Below, piece by piece: positions 1-9,939 of a stretch of 39,551 bases of DNA. The number at the start of each line of letters is the position of its first letter. The first letter of the stretch is position 1. The notes beneath the pieces were generated by a model, which had not been told where the DNA came from, did not search any database, and saw nothing but the letters and a program-made list of their open reading frames with translations. The translations under genes and the position numbers were made by a program. This stretch comes from an uncultured Planctomycetia bacterium (GTDB lineage Bacteria > Planctomycetota > Phycisphaerae > Phycisphaerales > SM1A02). The DNA lies in assembly GCA_937919205.1 (NCBI GenBank), contig CALFOZ010000231.1, forward strand, positions 1-39,551. Reading direction: 5' to 3'.

Positions 1-1705
1 AGAACACGGTGTTGAGTACGGTGCGCGCGGAAGGTTTCAAGCCAAATGAAATGTTTGACAGGCCAAGAATAATTCCGCAGTTTGGAAATTGTTTGGCGAT
101 CAATTCAATCCCATCAAGCGTTTGATAGCCAAGCGCGCGGTCGTCCTCATTGCCTGTGGCGATGGTGAATGTCAGCGGATCAAAGATGAGATCATTCTCA
201 TCCAGTCCCCACTTGCGCGTGAACAAGTCGTGAATGCGCGTTGCAATTTCAAGCTTTCTCTGCGCTGTTTTGGCCATTCCTGCTTGCGGGTCTTCATCAA
301 TGGTCAGCGCCACGCACGCGGCGCCGTAGCGCTTCAGCAACGGACACACCGTGTCCATGCGGCCTTCGCCATCTTCCAAATTAATTGAGTTCACAATGCA
401 ACGGCCCGCGGATCTTTTCAGACCGGCTTCAAGTACGGGCGACTCCGTGCTGTCAAGCATCAGTGGCGCGTTCACTTGGCGCACCACGCGTGAAACAAAT
501 TCGGCCATGTCGGTCACGCCGTTGCGGCCCACAAAGTCCACGCACACATCAAGCAAGTGACTTCCGTCTTTCATTTCTTCGCGCGCCATGCCCACAAGTT
601 GGTCCCATTGCTCCTCATCAAGCAAGCGCTTGAACTTGCGACTGCCATTGGCGTTGGTGCGTTCGGCAACAATTAAAAATGAGTTGTCCTGCTTGAACTC
701 CGTCATGCTGTACAAACTGCTACATGCGGGAGCCTGCGCCGTGGTGATGCGCGGAGTGCGCGCGCGCGACTCGCCAAGAACATTGCGCACTTCTTGAATG
801 TGTTGCGGAGTTGTGCCACAGCAACCACCCACAATGTCAATGTTGTATTGTTCAATGAAGCGGCGCATGGCGCTGGCAAATGCGTCGGCGCCCAGTGGAT
901 ATTCCGTGCGACCATCTAGCAAAATAGGCAGGCCCGCGTTTGGAATCACGCTGACAGCGCGATCCCAATGTTTGGCTAAATACGCGATATGTTCGGCCAT
1001 TTCCACTGGTCCAGTGGCGCAGTTCAAACCCAAACTGGCGATTGGAAATGGCTTCAGTGCGTTCACCACCGCGGCCATGTCACTGCCTAGCAACATGGTG
1101 CCGGTGGTTTCCATGGTCACGCTCACCAAAATTGGAATGTCATTCACGGTGCGGCCCGATTGCGCCAGCGCGTCAATGCACGCGTTGATGGCGCACTTCA
1201 CTTGCAACAAATCTTGGCATGTTTCAATCATGAAACAATCCACGCCGCCGTCGATCAATCCAAGCGCCTGCTCGCAGTAGGAATCAAGCATGGATTCCCA
1301 ATCGGTGTTGCCCAGCGTGATCAACTTTGTACCCGGCCCCATGGAGCCCGCCACAAAGCGCGGCTGATTCTTGGTGCTGTGCTTGTCGCACGCGGCGCGC
1401 GCAATCTGCGCGCCAAGTTTGTTCAACTCGCGCGTCCACGCCACCATCTCTGGATCAAAATCCGCGCCCACAAGTTTGTTGGATCCAAATGTGTCGGTCT
1501 CCACAACATCGGCGCCGGCCAAAAGAAAAGTTTCGTGAATGCGCTGAATCATGTCGGGGCGCGACTTCACAAGAATGTCAGTGCAATTGTCGCGGCCTAA
1601 ATAATCTTGCGTGGTGCAATCGGCGCAACTGTGAATACTGGTGCCCATGGCGCCATCAAAAAGAAGTACGTGTTTGTGCAATGTGTCTAGAAAGCGACTG
1701 GCCAT
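1..1705 (-). CDS. metH: Methionine synthase (cobalamin-dependent), N-terminal part: homocysteine S-methyltransferase domain plus start of pterin-binding domain; truncated at window edge
   Basis: My minus-strand translation begins MASRFLDTLHKHVLLFDGAMGTSIHSCADCTTQDYLGRDN and contains DCFMIETCQDLLQVK and the Zn-binding NIDIVGGCCGTTPQHIQEVR. The ORF runs off the window, so it is absent from the ORF track. Confidence 0.93.
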   Translation of the reverse strand, partial: MASRFLDTLHKHVLLFDGAMGTSIHSCADCTTQDYLGRDNCTDILVKSRPDMIQRIHETFLLAGADVVETDTFGSNKLVGADFDPEMVAWTRELNKLGAQIARAACDKHSTKNQPRFVAGSMGPGTKLITLGNTDWESMLDSYCEQALGLIDGGVDCFMIETCQDLLQVKCAINACIDALAQSGRTVNDIPILVSVTMETTGTMLLGSDMAAVVNALKPFPIASLGLNCATGPVEMAEHIAYLAKHWDRAVSVIPNAGLPILLDGRTEYPLGADAFASAMRRFIEQYNIDIVGGCCGTTPQHIQEVRNVLGESRARTPRITTAQAPACSSLYSMTEFKQDNSFLIVAERTNANGSRKFKRLLDEEQWDQLVGMAREEMKDGSHLLDVCVDFVGRNGVTDMAEFVSRVVRQVNAPLMLDSTESPVLEAGLKRSAGRCIVNSINLEDGEGRMDTVCPLLKRYGAACVALTIDEDPQAGMAKTAQRKLEIATRIHDLFTRKWGLDENDLIFDPLTFTIATGNEDDRALGYQTLDGIELIAKQFPNCGIILGLSNISFGLKPSARTVLNTVF

Positions 1706-1802
1706 GCGGCAACTATATATGGACTTTGACGGGTATTCAACCGTGTATCCGGATAAACGGATAGACCAAGTGACTGCCCAAGCGTGTACAACAGTCAAAC
1801 CA

Positions 1803-3401
1803 ATGAAAGCAAGCCTACTTTTTCCACTTGTACGCGTTCTCTGCTTAAGCGTTGTGGCGGGTTGCGATGGCTCGAATTCGCCATCCGCAACGCTAAATAC
1901 TCAGCCTGACCAACTGAAGACCCCCATCAGCCAAGAAGTGGCGCTGGCCACATTTGATGAGACGTGGAACACGGTTGAGCAATCCGATGTGGAGCTGAAT
2001 CATGGCGGCGTGGATTGGGTGGCGGTGAAAGTGGAGTTGCGACCCAAGGCGCAAATCGCAACCAGCCGCGAGGAACTGCGCGCGATTCTTCAAGACATGT
2101 TGTCACGACTGAATCGCAGTCACTTTGGAATTATTCCCGCCGAAAGCGTGTCCGCGTTGGCCAAAGACGAAGCGCCCAAGCAAGCGGATAAAAATTCTTT
2201 ACGCGAGTCACACAGCAGTGTGACAACGGCCACCGCGCTAGAAAAATTTGGCGACACGGCGCGTGAAAAAGAAATTGAGCGTTCCAAAGAAACCGAAAGT
2301 TTGGAATCTGTTTCCACCCAGACACCCATGGACATCAATGTGCAGAACACTTCGCCCCCAAAAAATACGACCAAATCAAATCGCTCCGCCGAGGCCGAAG
2401 CGACGTTCGGTCTTACGCTTCGGTTCATTGAAGAAGTTCCAACCGTCACCGGAGTTCGCGCCAACTCCCCCGCCGACAAAGCCAGCGTGCAATTGGGTTG
2501 GGTGGTGAAGTCGGTGGATGGCGTGGACATGATCGCGGCGAACACTGACTCCGACACCATGGCCGCCAAGTATGTTCAAGAACTTATTTTGCAAAGCGCG
2601 GATGCGGGCGACATAGACAGCCAAGAAACGTGGGTCTTTGAAGGCGCGCTGGGCGACACCATTTCCAAACCACTCACGCGCGCGCTCAGTGAAGGAATTA
2701 GTACAAAACTAGGGCTTTTGCCGCCATTTCAAGTGCGTTGCAACGACCGAGTATTAAGCCAGGACCAATTGCGCGCGCTGGGTCTACCCGATGACTTTTA
2801 TATTGCGGTGATTGCATTCAATATTTGGATGCCCGCGATCGCGCAACAAGTGGACGAGGCATTTCAACGCCACCTCAACGCTGATGGAATTATTATTGAC
2901 TTGCGCGGAAACCCTGGCGGCGCGGGTGGCATGGCCATGGGTGTTGCCGGCCATGTCTTAGATGAGCCAAAAAGTTTGGGCACCATGCGCACGCGCGACG
3001 CCACGCTTGAGTTCAAGGTGAATCCACGGCGCAGTACTTCGCAAGGCGCACGCGTGCAACCGTTTGAAGGTCCTGTGGCCATTGTGGTTGATCCACTTTC
3101 CGCCAGCACCAGCGAAATCTTCGCCGGCGGTTTACAAAAGCTTGGTCGCGCGCGCGTGTTTGGCCGCACCAGTGCTGGCGCGGCGTTGCCCGCGCAAATG
3201 AAGTCGCTCCCTTCAGGCGACGCACTGCTGTTTGCCTTTGCCAATTTCACATTGCCCGATGACTCCATCATTGAAGGCGTGGGCGTGATTGCCGACGAGC
3301 CCACTGGAACACGCCGCGCGGATTGGACGCCGAATCAAGACGCCGATGTGAACGCGGCCGCAAAGTGGATCGCAACGCAATTTGAAGTGGAAAAGCCATA
3401 A
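1803..3401 (+). CDS. S41-family (C-terminal processing-like) peptidase, lipoprotein, with PDZ-like region
   Basis: The internal ATG at 1803 gives a lipoprotein signal (MKASLLFPLVRVLCLSVVAGC). A PDZ-like stretch is followed by IIIDLRGNPGGAGG and SASTSEIFAGGLQKLGRARVFGRTSAGAALP. Confidence 0.85.
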   Translation: MKASLLFPLVRVLCLSVVAGCDGSNSPSATLNTQPDQLKTPISQEVALATFDETWNTVEQSDVELNHGGVDWVAVKVELRPKAQIATSREELRAILQDMLSRLNRSHFGIIPAESVSALAKDEAPKQADKNSLRESHSSVTTATALEKFGDTAREKEIERSKETESLESVSTQTPMDINVQNTSPPKNTTKSNRSAEAEATFGLTLRFIEEVPTVTGVRANSPADKASVQLGWVVKSVDGVDMIAANTDSDTMAAKYVQELILQSADAGDIDSQETWVFEGALGDTISKPLTRALSEGISTKLGLLPPFQVRCNDRVLSQDQLRALGLPDDFYIAVIAFNIWMPAIAQQVDEAFQRHLNADGIIIDLRGNPGGAGGMAMGVAGHVLDEPKSLGTMRTRDATLEFKVNPRRSTSQGARVQPFEGPVAIVVDPLSASTSEIFAGGLQKLGRARVFGRTSAGAALPAQMKSLPSGDALLFAFANFTLPDDSIIEGVGVIADEPTGTRRADWTPNQDADVNAAAKWIATQFEVEKP

Positions 3402-3459
3402 AACAAGATCTCCTTGAGATGATCGCGCAGGTACACTTGTCGCTCTTCAAAGGAACCCC

Positions 3460-4560
3460 ATGAAATCATTTGCAATTCTCATTCTGTCTTTGACTTTGTT
3501 CGCACCAACATTGCACGCGCAAGGCGACGCCTTTGGTTCAAAGCCAAGTGACGCGCCAGCTCCAACCGTAGCACCGCCAGCGCCAACAACGCCAAATAGC
3601 ATGGGTAAAGGTGACGAACCCGCAACGCCCGCAACGCCCGCAACACCAAGCGCAACTCAACCCGCGGCACCCACGCCGAACTTCATCATCTCGCCGCTAT
3701 CACCGCAACCTGCTGGACCACTTCCAACAGCCAGCGACATTTTCACAAAAAGCATCGCCGCAATTGGTGGCGAAGCGGCCATTCGCAAACACACTTCCAT
3801 GGTGACCAAGGGAACATTGTCCATGCCCGGGGTTGGCATGTCGGGCAAGTTGGAAATCCTCACCCTTGCTCCAAATAAAATTCTTACCATCATGGAATTT
3901 CCTGGCGTGGGCAAAATCACGCAAGGCTTTGACGGCACCGTGGGTTGGAGCATAAATCCAATGCAAGGACCAAGTTTAATTGAAGGATCCATGCTTGAAG
4001 AGCTGAAAAAATCCAGCGACATGTATAAAGACCTTGATCCAAGCAAGATTTGGAGCAAAGCCGAAACCAAAGTCGCCGTGAATTTTGGCGGAGTTGCCTG
4101 CTATGAAATTGCAGTGACTGGCGGCCCTGGTGATGGCGCCTTGTATTACGAGATTCAAACTGGATTGACCCGCGGCATGATACTGACCGTGGAAAGTCCC
4201 ATGGGCAAGATGCCATCCACCACCATGATGAGCGACTATAAGGATTTTGATGGAGTGAAGATCGCCACGCGCACGGATCTTGAAGCCATGAACATGAAGC
4301 AAGTTCTTATTGTTGATTCGGTGGATTACAAATCAATTGATCCATCATTATTTAATTTGCCACCAGAAATCAAGGCGCTCGTAGGCGCAGTACCTTCCCC
4401 CGCGCCAACCGTGCCCGCAAGCGGCGCCAAGACATCCACTGGCAAAATTCGCGTGAAGCCAGGCGCGGCCAATGGATCAACGACTGGCACGGCAACTCCT
4501 GCAACCACCACAACGCCCACCACGCCACCCGCGGCGAAGTCCTCCAGTGGAACACCGTAA
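3460..4560 (+). CDS. Secreted LolA-like / outer-membrane lipoprotein-sorting-like protein with Pro/Ala/Thr-rich termini
   Basis: Signal peptide MKSFAILILSLTLFAPTLHAQ; core IGGEAAIRKHTSMVTKGTLSMPGVGMSGKLEILTLAPNKILTIMEFPGVGKITQGFDGTVGWSINP is typical of LolA-like beta folds. Confidence 0.65.
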   Translation: MKSFAILILSLTLFAPTLHAQGDAFGSKPSDAPAPTVAPPAPTTPNSMGKGDEPATPATPATPSATQPAAPTPNFIISPLSPQPAGPLPTASDIFTKSIAAIGGEAAIRKHTSMVTKGTLSMPGVGMSGKLEILTLAPNKILTIMEFPGVGKITQGFDGTVGWSINPMQGPSLIEGSMLEELKKSSDMYKDLDPSKIWSKAETKVAVNFGGVACYEIAVTGGPGDGALYYEIQTGLTRGMILTVESPMGKMPSTTMMSDYKDFDGVKIATRTDLEAMNMKQVLIVDSVDYKSIDPSLFNLPPEIKALVGAVPSPAPTVPASGAKTSTGKIRVKPGAANGSTTGTATPATTTTPTTPPAAKSSSGTP

Positions 4561-4619
4561 TTTCATTCGCCAAACCGCTTCAAACCGCTTATTTTCGCAT
4601 CTTTGAACGCTGAACACCA

Positions 4620-5480
4620 ATGCGTCCAACACACTTTATCCTTGCCGCTTCCATGCTGTGCGTTTCGCGTGTCCTGCATGCGTCGCAAGTTGCAACTGAA
4701 ATAAATCCACCCGCTACAGGCACCTCACCCCAAACCTCACCCCAAGTTGATCAGCCAACTGTTTCAGCGGTGGTGCGGCGCGCCATCGATGTTGTTGGCG
4801 GACAAAAAGAAATTCAATCATTGCGAATTGAAGGCGTGGTCAGTTCGCCGCAAGGCATCACGCACATACAAATGCTGGTGCAAGGCTCAGGACCAGAAAA
4901 ATTTCGCGTGACGCAAAAATTGCCTGGCGGTCAAAGCATGGAAAGTGGCACCGATGGTGAAGTGGCTTGGCTACGAAGTCCAATCGACGGCTCTTGGCGC
5001 TTGCTTGATCGACGCGGCGTGCTGAGCGCGTCGGTTGGTGTGTTGCCCTACAGAATGATGGTCGCCATCTTTGAACGATTTCCAACCCGCGCGCTTGGTC
5101 CGTTGGAAATGAAAGATGGCGTGATGTGCAGACGCATTGACATGAAGGATCGCGAAGAACTAGAGGCCAAAGCGTGGCTTGAAGAATCCAGCGGAAAATT
5201 GCGGGTTTTACAGACCTCAGAAGCCGCCACCAACGGCGTGCCCACTGTTATGACCATTGAAGCGTGGACCAAAGTGGGCGACTTGGATATTCCGCGGCGC
5301 ATATCCATTCGCCGCGGTGAAGCGCTGACCACCAGTGATTTCACCACCATCTCAAGCGACCCCATCGACGCCGCGCTGTTCGCGCCACCCTCCGAAGTTG
5401 TGCTACTTGCAAAGGGGAAGGACCCGATGCAAAAAACATCAACTCAATCTTCCATTGACGCACCTACGATCAAACCTTGA
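4620..5480 (+). CDS. Second secreted LolA-like protein, diverged paralogue of the preceding gene
   Basis: Signal peptide and the same module pattern (AIDVVGGQKEIQSLRIEGVVSSPQGI...FRVTQKLPGGQSMESGTDGEVAWLRSPIDG). Confidence 0.6.
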   Translation: MRPTHFILAASMLCVSRVLHASQVATEINPPATGTSPQTSPQVDQPTVSAVVRRAIDVVGGQKEIQSLRIEGVVSSPQGITHIQMLVQGSGPEKFRVTQKLPGGQSMESGTDGEVAWLRSPIDGSWRLLDRRGVLSASVGVLPYRMMVAIFERFPTRALGPLEMKDGVMCRRIDMKDREELEAKAWLEESSGKLRVLQTSEAATNGVPTVMTIEAWTKVGDLDIPRRISIRRGEALTTSDFTTISSDPIDAALFAPPSEVVLLAKGKDPMQKTSTQSSIDAPTIKP

Positions 5481-5548
5481 ATTTTTTTTAAACATCATCT
5501 AAACCATTTCCAGAACTTTTTATTCACTCAGTGTCACATCGCCCTTTC

Positions 5549-6520
5549 ATGAAGAACATTGTCATCCAACTTGCAAACGTGAACAAGCGCTTTGGCGCCC
5601 TGCACGCTGTGCGCGATGTCTCGTTTGAAATTCAGCGCGGTCAAGTCTGTGGATTTCTTGGTCCAAACGGCGCAGGCAAAAGCACCACCATTCGCATGAT
5701 CATGAGCATCCTGCTTCCAGACTCCGGCACTATTCGCGTGCTTGATGGCTCCGCGCTTGACGCCAAAGATCGCATTGGATATTTGCCCGAGGAGCGCGGC
5801 GTATACCGCAAGATGCGCGTGGCGGATTTTCTGCGCTTCATTGCCAAACTGAAAGGCATTTCGCGCGCCGATGCTGACACGCGCATTCGCGCATGGCTTG
5901 AGCGCGTGGAATTGCCCGGCATTTCCCACAAACGCTGTGAGGAACTTTCCAAGGGAATGCAACAAAAACTGCAGTTTATTGCCTCTGTTTTGCATGCGCC
6001 CCCACTGCTCATTTTGGACGAGCCTTTCTCCGGACTTGATCCCGTGAACCGCCGCCTGCTCAGCTCCGTGGTGCGTCAGTTGAAAGAAAGCGGCACCACC
6101 ATTTTGTTCTCTACGCATCAAATGGAGCAAGCGGAAGATTTGTGCGATCAAATTCTTCTCATCCACAAGGGCGAAAAAGTGTTGGATGAAACTATGGGCG
6201 CCATTTATGGACGCTTTGATCCGCGCACCATACTTGCGGAGCCCGCCAACGCGATTGATGTGGCGAGCGCTTCTTTGCAACACGTGCTTGACATTGAATC
6301 CTTCCGTTGGTCCGTGGAGCAAAAAGCTTTTGAGATTCGCGTGGCCGAGGGTGTTGATCCACAACTTGCCATGGCGAATATCATGCGCGCCACGCCACTT
6401 CGGCGCGTGGAGTTGCAACGCGCCACATTGGATGATGTGTTTGTAACATTGGTCGGAGGCACGGTGGTTGAAATTGAATCCGCCCAAAAATCTAGAACGG
6501 CGCAGGTCAACCATGGCTAA
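5549..6520 (+). CDS. ABC transporter ATP-binding protein (NatA-like, with C-terminal DUF4162-like region)
   Basis: Walker A GPNGAGKST, ABC-type signature LSKGMQQKLQF, Walker B LLILDEPFSGLDPVN, H-loop FSTHQMEQAE. The track start at 5531 is also possible. Confidence 0.93.
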   Translation: MKNIVIQLANVNKRFGALHAVRDVSFEIQRGQVCGFLGPNGAGKSTTIRMIMSILLPDSGTIRVLDGSALDAKDRIGYLPEERGVYRKMRVADFLRFIAKLKGISRADADTRIRAWLERVELPGISHKRCEELSKGMQQKLQFIASVLHAPPLLILDEPFSGLDPVNRRLLSSVVRQLKESGTTILFSTHQMEQAEDLCDQILLIHKGEKVLDETMGAIYGRFDPRTILAEPANAIDVASASLQHVLDIESFRWSVEQKAFEIRVAEGVDPQLAMANIMRATPLRRVELQRATLDDVFVTLVGGTVVEIESAQKSRTAQVNHG

Positions 6521-7805
6521 CCGTGGCTCAGTCCGAAGAATTCGCGCCATTGCCTGGCGTGAATTTCGCTACACCGCCCTCACCAAGGGTTTTTTGATTG
6601 GCGCCATCATTTTGCCGTTAATCATGTTCGCCGCCATTCCATTGCTACCAATGTTGCTCAGTTCCAAGTCCGCGCCGTTGATTGGACGCGTGGTGGTGAT
6701 TGATCCAACCAATTCACTGGCGAAACCCTTTCAAATGTCACTGCCGTTGGATTCTGGTGAATCGCAAGAAAAGCAGGACAATTCACCGCTTTCCGAGCCA
6801 TTGCATGTTGAGTTAAGCGTTGAAACTATCAGCGACCCCGCGCGCGTTGATGAATTTCGCGCGCAACTCAAAGACAGCTCTCTGCGCGGGTTGATCATTG
6901 TCACGCCAGGCGCGGATGGTCTCACCGCGGAGTTGTTGGTTCCCAGTGGCGCCAGTCCGCGACATACGACCATTTTAGAATCAACCCTGCGCGAATCCTT
7001 GACGCGCGCGCGTGTGGCGCAAGCCAACGAAAATTATGATCGCTTAAGCAAACTCATGGGGCGGTCCATAATTGAAACGCGCCGCGTCTCACCCGAGGGA
7101 AGCGAGTCCAAAGAAAATGCGCAACTGCGAATATTGGTGCCAGCGGGATTCATGTTCCTGCTTTGGATCGCTGTCTTCACCAGCGGAAATTATTTGCTGA
7201 CATCAACCATCGAGGAAAAATCCAGCCGCGTGATGGAGGTGCTTTTGTCCGCCGCAAGCCCCGTTGAATTGCTGTGTGGAAAATTATTGGGTCAAGCTGG
7301 CGTGGCTGGCGTGATGTTGTTGATGTACGGCGGCGTGGGGTTGGCTGGCTTGGGCGCGGCGGCCATGCTTGATGTTGTTCCACTGCAACACTTGCTCTGG
7401 ATGCTGGTCTGGTTTCCATTGGCCTACTTCACCGTGGCCGCTATCATGGTCAGCATTGGTAGCGCTGTTTCAGATTTGCGCGAGGCCCAATCATTGATTG
7501 GTCCAGCCATGTTGGCTCTGACTATTCCACTGATGTTGTGGCTACCGATTGTGGAAAGCCCCAACGGAACGCTGGCCACGGTTACCAGTTTTGTGCCTCC
7601 CGCCGCACCTTTTGTGATGATTTTGCGATTGACCGCGGCCAATGAACCCGTGCCCATGTGGCAAGCCTTGCTGGCCGTGCTGGTGAACGTGATCACGGTG
7701 GCCACCATCTTGTGGGCCGGCGCGCGCGTGTTCCGTGTGGGCGTGCTCATGCAAGGCAAGCCGCCAAGTCCAATGGAACTTCTGCGCTGGATCAAAGCGC
7801 GATGA
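6513..7805 (+). CDS. ABC-2 type permease (NatB-like)
   Basis: Overlaps the ATPase gene by 8 bp. IAWREFRYTALTKGFLIGAIILP N-terminus, SSTIEEKSSRVMEVLLSAASPVELLCGKLLG-type motif, multiple TM segments. Confidence 0.9.
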   Translation: MANRGSVRRIRAIAWREFRYTALTKGFLIGAIILPLIMFAAIPLLPMLLSSKSAPLIGRVVVIDPTNSLAKPFQMSLPLDSGESQEKQDNSPLSEPLHVELSVETISDPARVDEFRAQLKDSSLRGLIIVTPGADGLTAELLVPSGASPRHTTILESTLRESLTRARVAQANENYDRLSKLMGRSIIETRRVSPEGSESKENAQLRILVPAGFMFLLWIAVFTSGNYLLTSTIEEKSSRVMEVLLSAASPVELLCGKLLGQAGVAGVMLLMYGGVGLAGLGAAAMLDVVPLQHLLWMLVWFPLAYFTVAAIMVSIGSAVSDLREAQSLIGPAMLALTIPLMLWLPIVESPNGTLATVTSFVPPAAPFVMILRLTAANEPVPMWQALLAVLVNVITVATILWAGARVFRVGVLMQGKPPSPMELLRWIKAR

Positions 7806-7812
7806 ACCGCGC

Positions 7813-9339
7813 ATGAACTTTGACGCGACTGTGATCCTGGTGTGGATCGGCGTACTGCTGTTTGCCACCATCACTATTTACGGATTGTGGTGGTCGCTCT
7901 TCTGCGATCGCGCCAAAGACCAACGCCGCTGTCCACAGTGTTGGCACATGGTGCTGGATCGATTTCCATTTCGATGCCCCGAGTGCGGCTACGTCACGCT
8001 GTTTGAAAAAAATCTTTTTCGCACACGTCGTCGTTGGGGCTTTGCGGCGTTGACACTTTGCTCTTTGATCATTGGCACCACGTGGCTACGAGACCAACTT
8101 GCAACGCGAAGTTGGTGGTCGTTATTTCCAGATCGGATTGTGATTCTGATTCTGCCTTGGTCGGATGACGGCGAGACGTTGCGGGAAATTCCCGCGTACC
8201 TCGCCTCGCGGCTTTCAAGCGTGGACATGAGCGACGCCAATCGACTGCGCTTAATCAATCAATGCGCCAGCGGAGATAGCCTCGCGCCCCCGGGCAGTGT
8301 GCGTTGGATTGAAAAATACGCAGGAATTGCCGATAAAATTGACTCTTCCTTCCCTGGTGTCGACACGGACACGGCCACAATTCACGAATGCGAGAAGGCC
8401 ATGAATTCCATGCCGCCATTTTTACATCTTGAGGCGCCGACCACGTGGAATAGCGTTGAACCGTTGGTTGCCATCGTGCAAGTTGAAAATTGGTGGCCCT
8501 ATGCGTCGGAAATAAAATTACGCGTGATCGGGGTCAACACAATTCCAGTTGGCGCAAGCGACATGGATCGATTGAAACATGAAGTATGGGAGCGGGCGAA
8601 TCCCGCTACTTCCACCGCAGTATCTGGAAAACCATGGAAGGATTCGCGTGGTTTGCCCACTCTGATTCCAATTCATCTTGGTCAACTTTGCGCCGGGAAA
8701 TACGCCGGCGAAATTCTTTTTGAATGGGAATCAACTTTGCCAGCAACCGCGGATTCACCAATCGAGTCAAATGCAAAAGGCGTGATCACAATTCCTATCT
8801 CCATTGATGTGCTTCCAACAGCGCTCGCTCTTGCTCCAATGAGCACTCCTGCAATCGACGAACTTGTGAAAGAAGCCTTCGAGCCAGGGATGCTTCGTTG
8901 GCCCACTGGCCGCGTGCGCCATGCGTTCAGTTATCTCCCATATAAAACCTCTTCAACCGAATTGGAATCCTGCGCATTTGGAATGATCGTTGAGGCGCTA
9001 CAAGATGGCGTGCCGCGGCGGCGTTTGAATTTATGGTGGCGCGGCGGTCGTGGTGGCTCTCGAACTGGTTGGGAAATACAAATGGAAGACCAAAAAGCGC
9101 TGGATATCGCAGTACAAGATGGACATTGGAGCATGCGCATTCGCGGCGATGAAACATTGGCGCGGCGTGTGGCGGGTATGTATGGCACTGCGCCAGTCAC
9201 GCAGTGGTGGTCTGGAACCGTGGAGTTTCCTTTGACTATTTCTGAACGCTCCGGCGACCGCACCACCAGCCGATCCGATCGCGGTCGAGTTTGGGTGTTG
9301 CAGGAGCCCAACGACACAGTGAAAATAAAACCAGATTAA
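7813..9339 (+). CDS. Membrane protein with cytoplasmic-type zinc ribbon, unknown function
   Basis: TM helix, then CPQC-X14-CPEC zinc ribbon (RRCPQCWHMVLDRFPFRCPECGYVTLFEK), second TM helix, long C-terminal domain. Start placed at MNFDATVIL. Confidence 0.7.
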   Translation: MNFDATVILVWIGVLLFATITIYGLWWSLFCDRAKDQRRCPQCWHMVLDRFPFRCPECGYVTLFEKNLFRTRRRWGFAALTLCSLIIGTTWLRDQLATRSWWSLFPDRIVILILPWSDDGETLREIPAYLASRLSSVDMSDANRLRLINQCASGDSLAPPGSVRWIEKYAGIADKIDSSFPGVDTDTATIHECEKAMNSMPPFLHLEAPTTWNSVEPLVAIVQVENWWPYASEIKLRVIGVNTIPVGASDMDRLKHEVWERANPATSTAVSGKPWKDSRGLPTLIPIHLGQLCAGKYAGEILFEWESTLPATADSPIESNAKGVITIPISIDVLPTALALAPMSTPAIDELVKEAFEPGMLRWPTGRVRHAFSYLPYKTSSTELESCAFGMIVEALQDGVPRRRLNLWWRGGRGGSRTGWEIQMEDQKALDIAVQDGHWSMRIRGDETLARRVAGMYGTAPVTQWWSGTVEFPLTISERSGDRTTSRSDRGRVWVLQEPNDTVKIKPD

Positions 9340-9369
9340 GCTCGACCTGCGGCGTGTACCATTTCAAAC

Positions 9370-9912
9370 ATGCAACGCAACCTGTGGGCACCATGGCGCA
9401 TGTCGTACATCCGCAATCTTGAGTCGCAGGCGTTGCAAGCCAAGATCAGCGCGCCTGCCGACTCCGACGGAAACTTTTTGCTGGCCGCGTGGAAAAATCC
9501 TCAACTTGATCTTGCGCAACATGTGGTCTATCGCAACGAGCACGGATTTATTTTGCTCAATCGATATCCATACTCCAACGGACATTTATTGGTGGCGCTT
9601 GGCCAAGCGCGTGCGCGGTTGATGGATTACTCCGCCACACAACGCGCGCACTTCTGGAGTCTGGTGGATCTTGCCGCCGCGCTTGTGGATGTGGCGCTGA
9701 AACCGCAAGGCATGAACATTGGCGTGAACGAAGGCAGTGCTGGCGGCGCGGGACTTCCGCAACACGCGCACGCGCACATTGTTGCGCGCTGGAACGGCGA
9801 TACCAATTTCATGTCCACCGTGGCTGGCGCGCGCGTGATTCCAGAGTCGCTTGACAGCGTGGCCGAGCACTACAAAATCGCTTTAAATGAAGCACAAAAA
9901 CGAGTGGGCTGA
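9370..9912 (+). CDS. HIT-family hydrolase / AP4A phosphorylase-like protein
   Basis: N-terminal LWAPWRMSYI and histidine triad LPQHAHAHIVARW. Confidence 0.9.
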   Translation: MQRNLWAPWRMSYIRNLESQALQAKISAPADSDGNFLLAAWKNPQLDLAQHVVYRNEHGFILLNRYPYSNGHLLVALGQARARLMDYSATQRAHFWSLVDLAAALVDVALKPQGMNIGVNEGSAGGAGLPQHAHAHIVARWNGDTNFMSTVAGARVIPESLDSVAEHYKIALNEAQKRVG

Positions 9913-9939
9913 GATCGAGTCCAGGCATAGACTAAATCA

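Noticed and set aside
89-1764. Several + strand track ORFs (99 aa, 82 aa, 160 aa, 146 aa, 145 aa)
   Set aside because: They are antisense shadow ORFs over metH, whose minus-strand frame is open across the whole stretch.
5534-6550. 338-aa minus-strand ORF opposite the ABC ATPase gene
   Set aside because: No recognisable motifs; the + strand has perfect Walker A/B and signature motifs. Antisense shadow ORF in GC-rich coding DNA.
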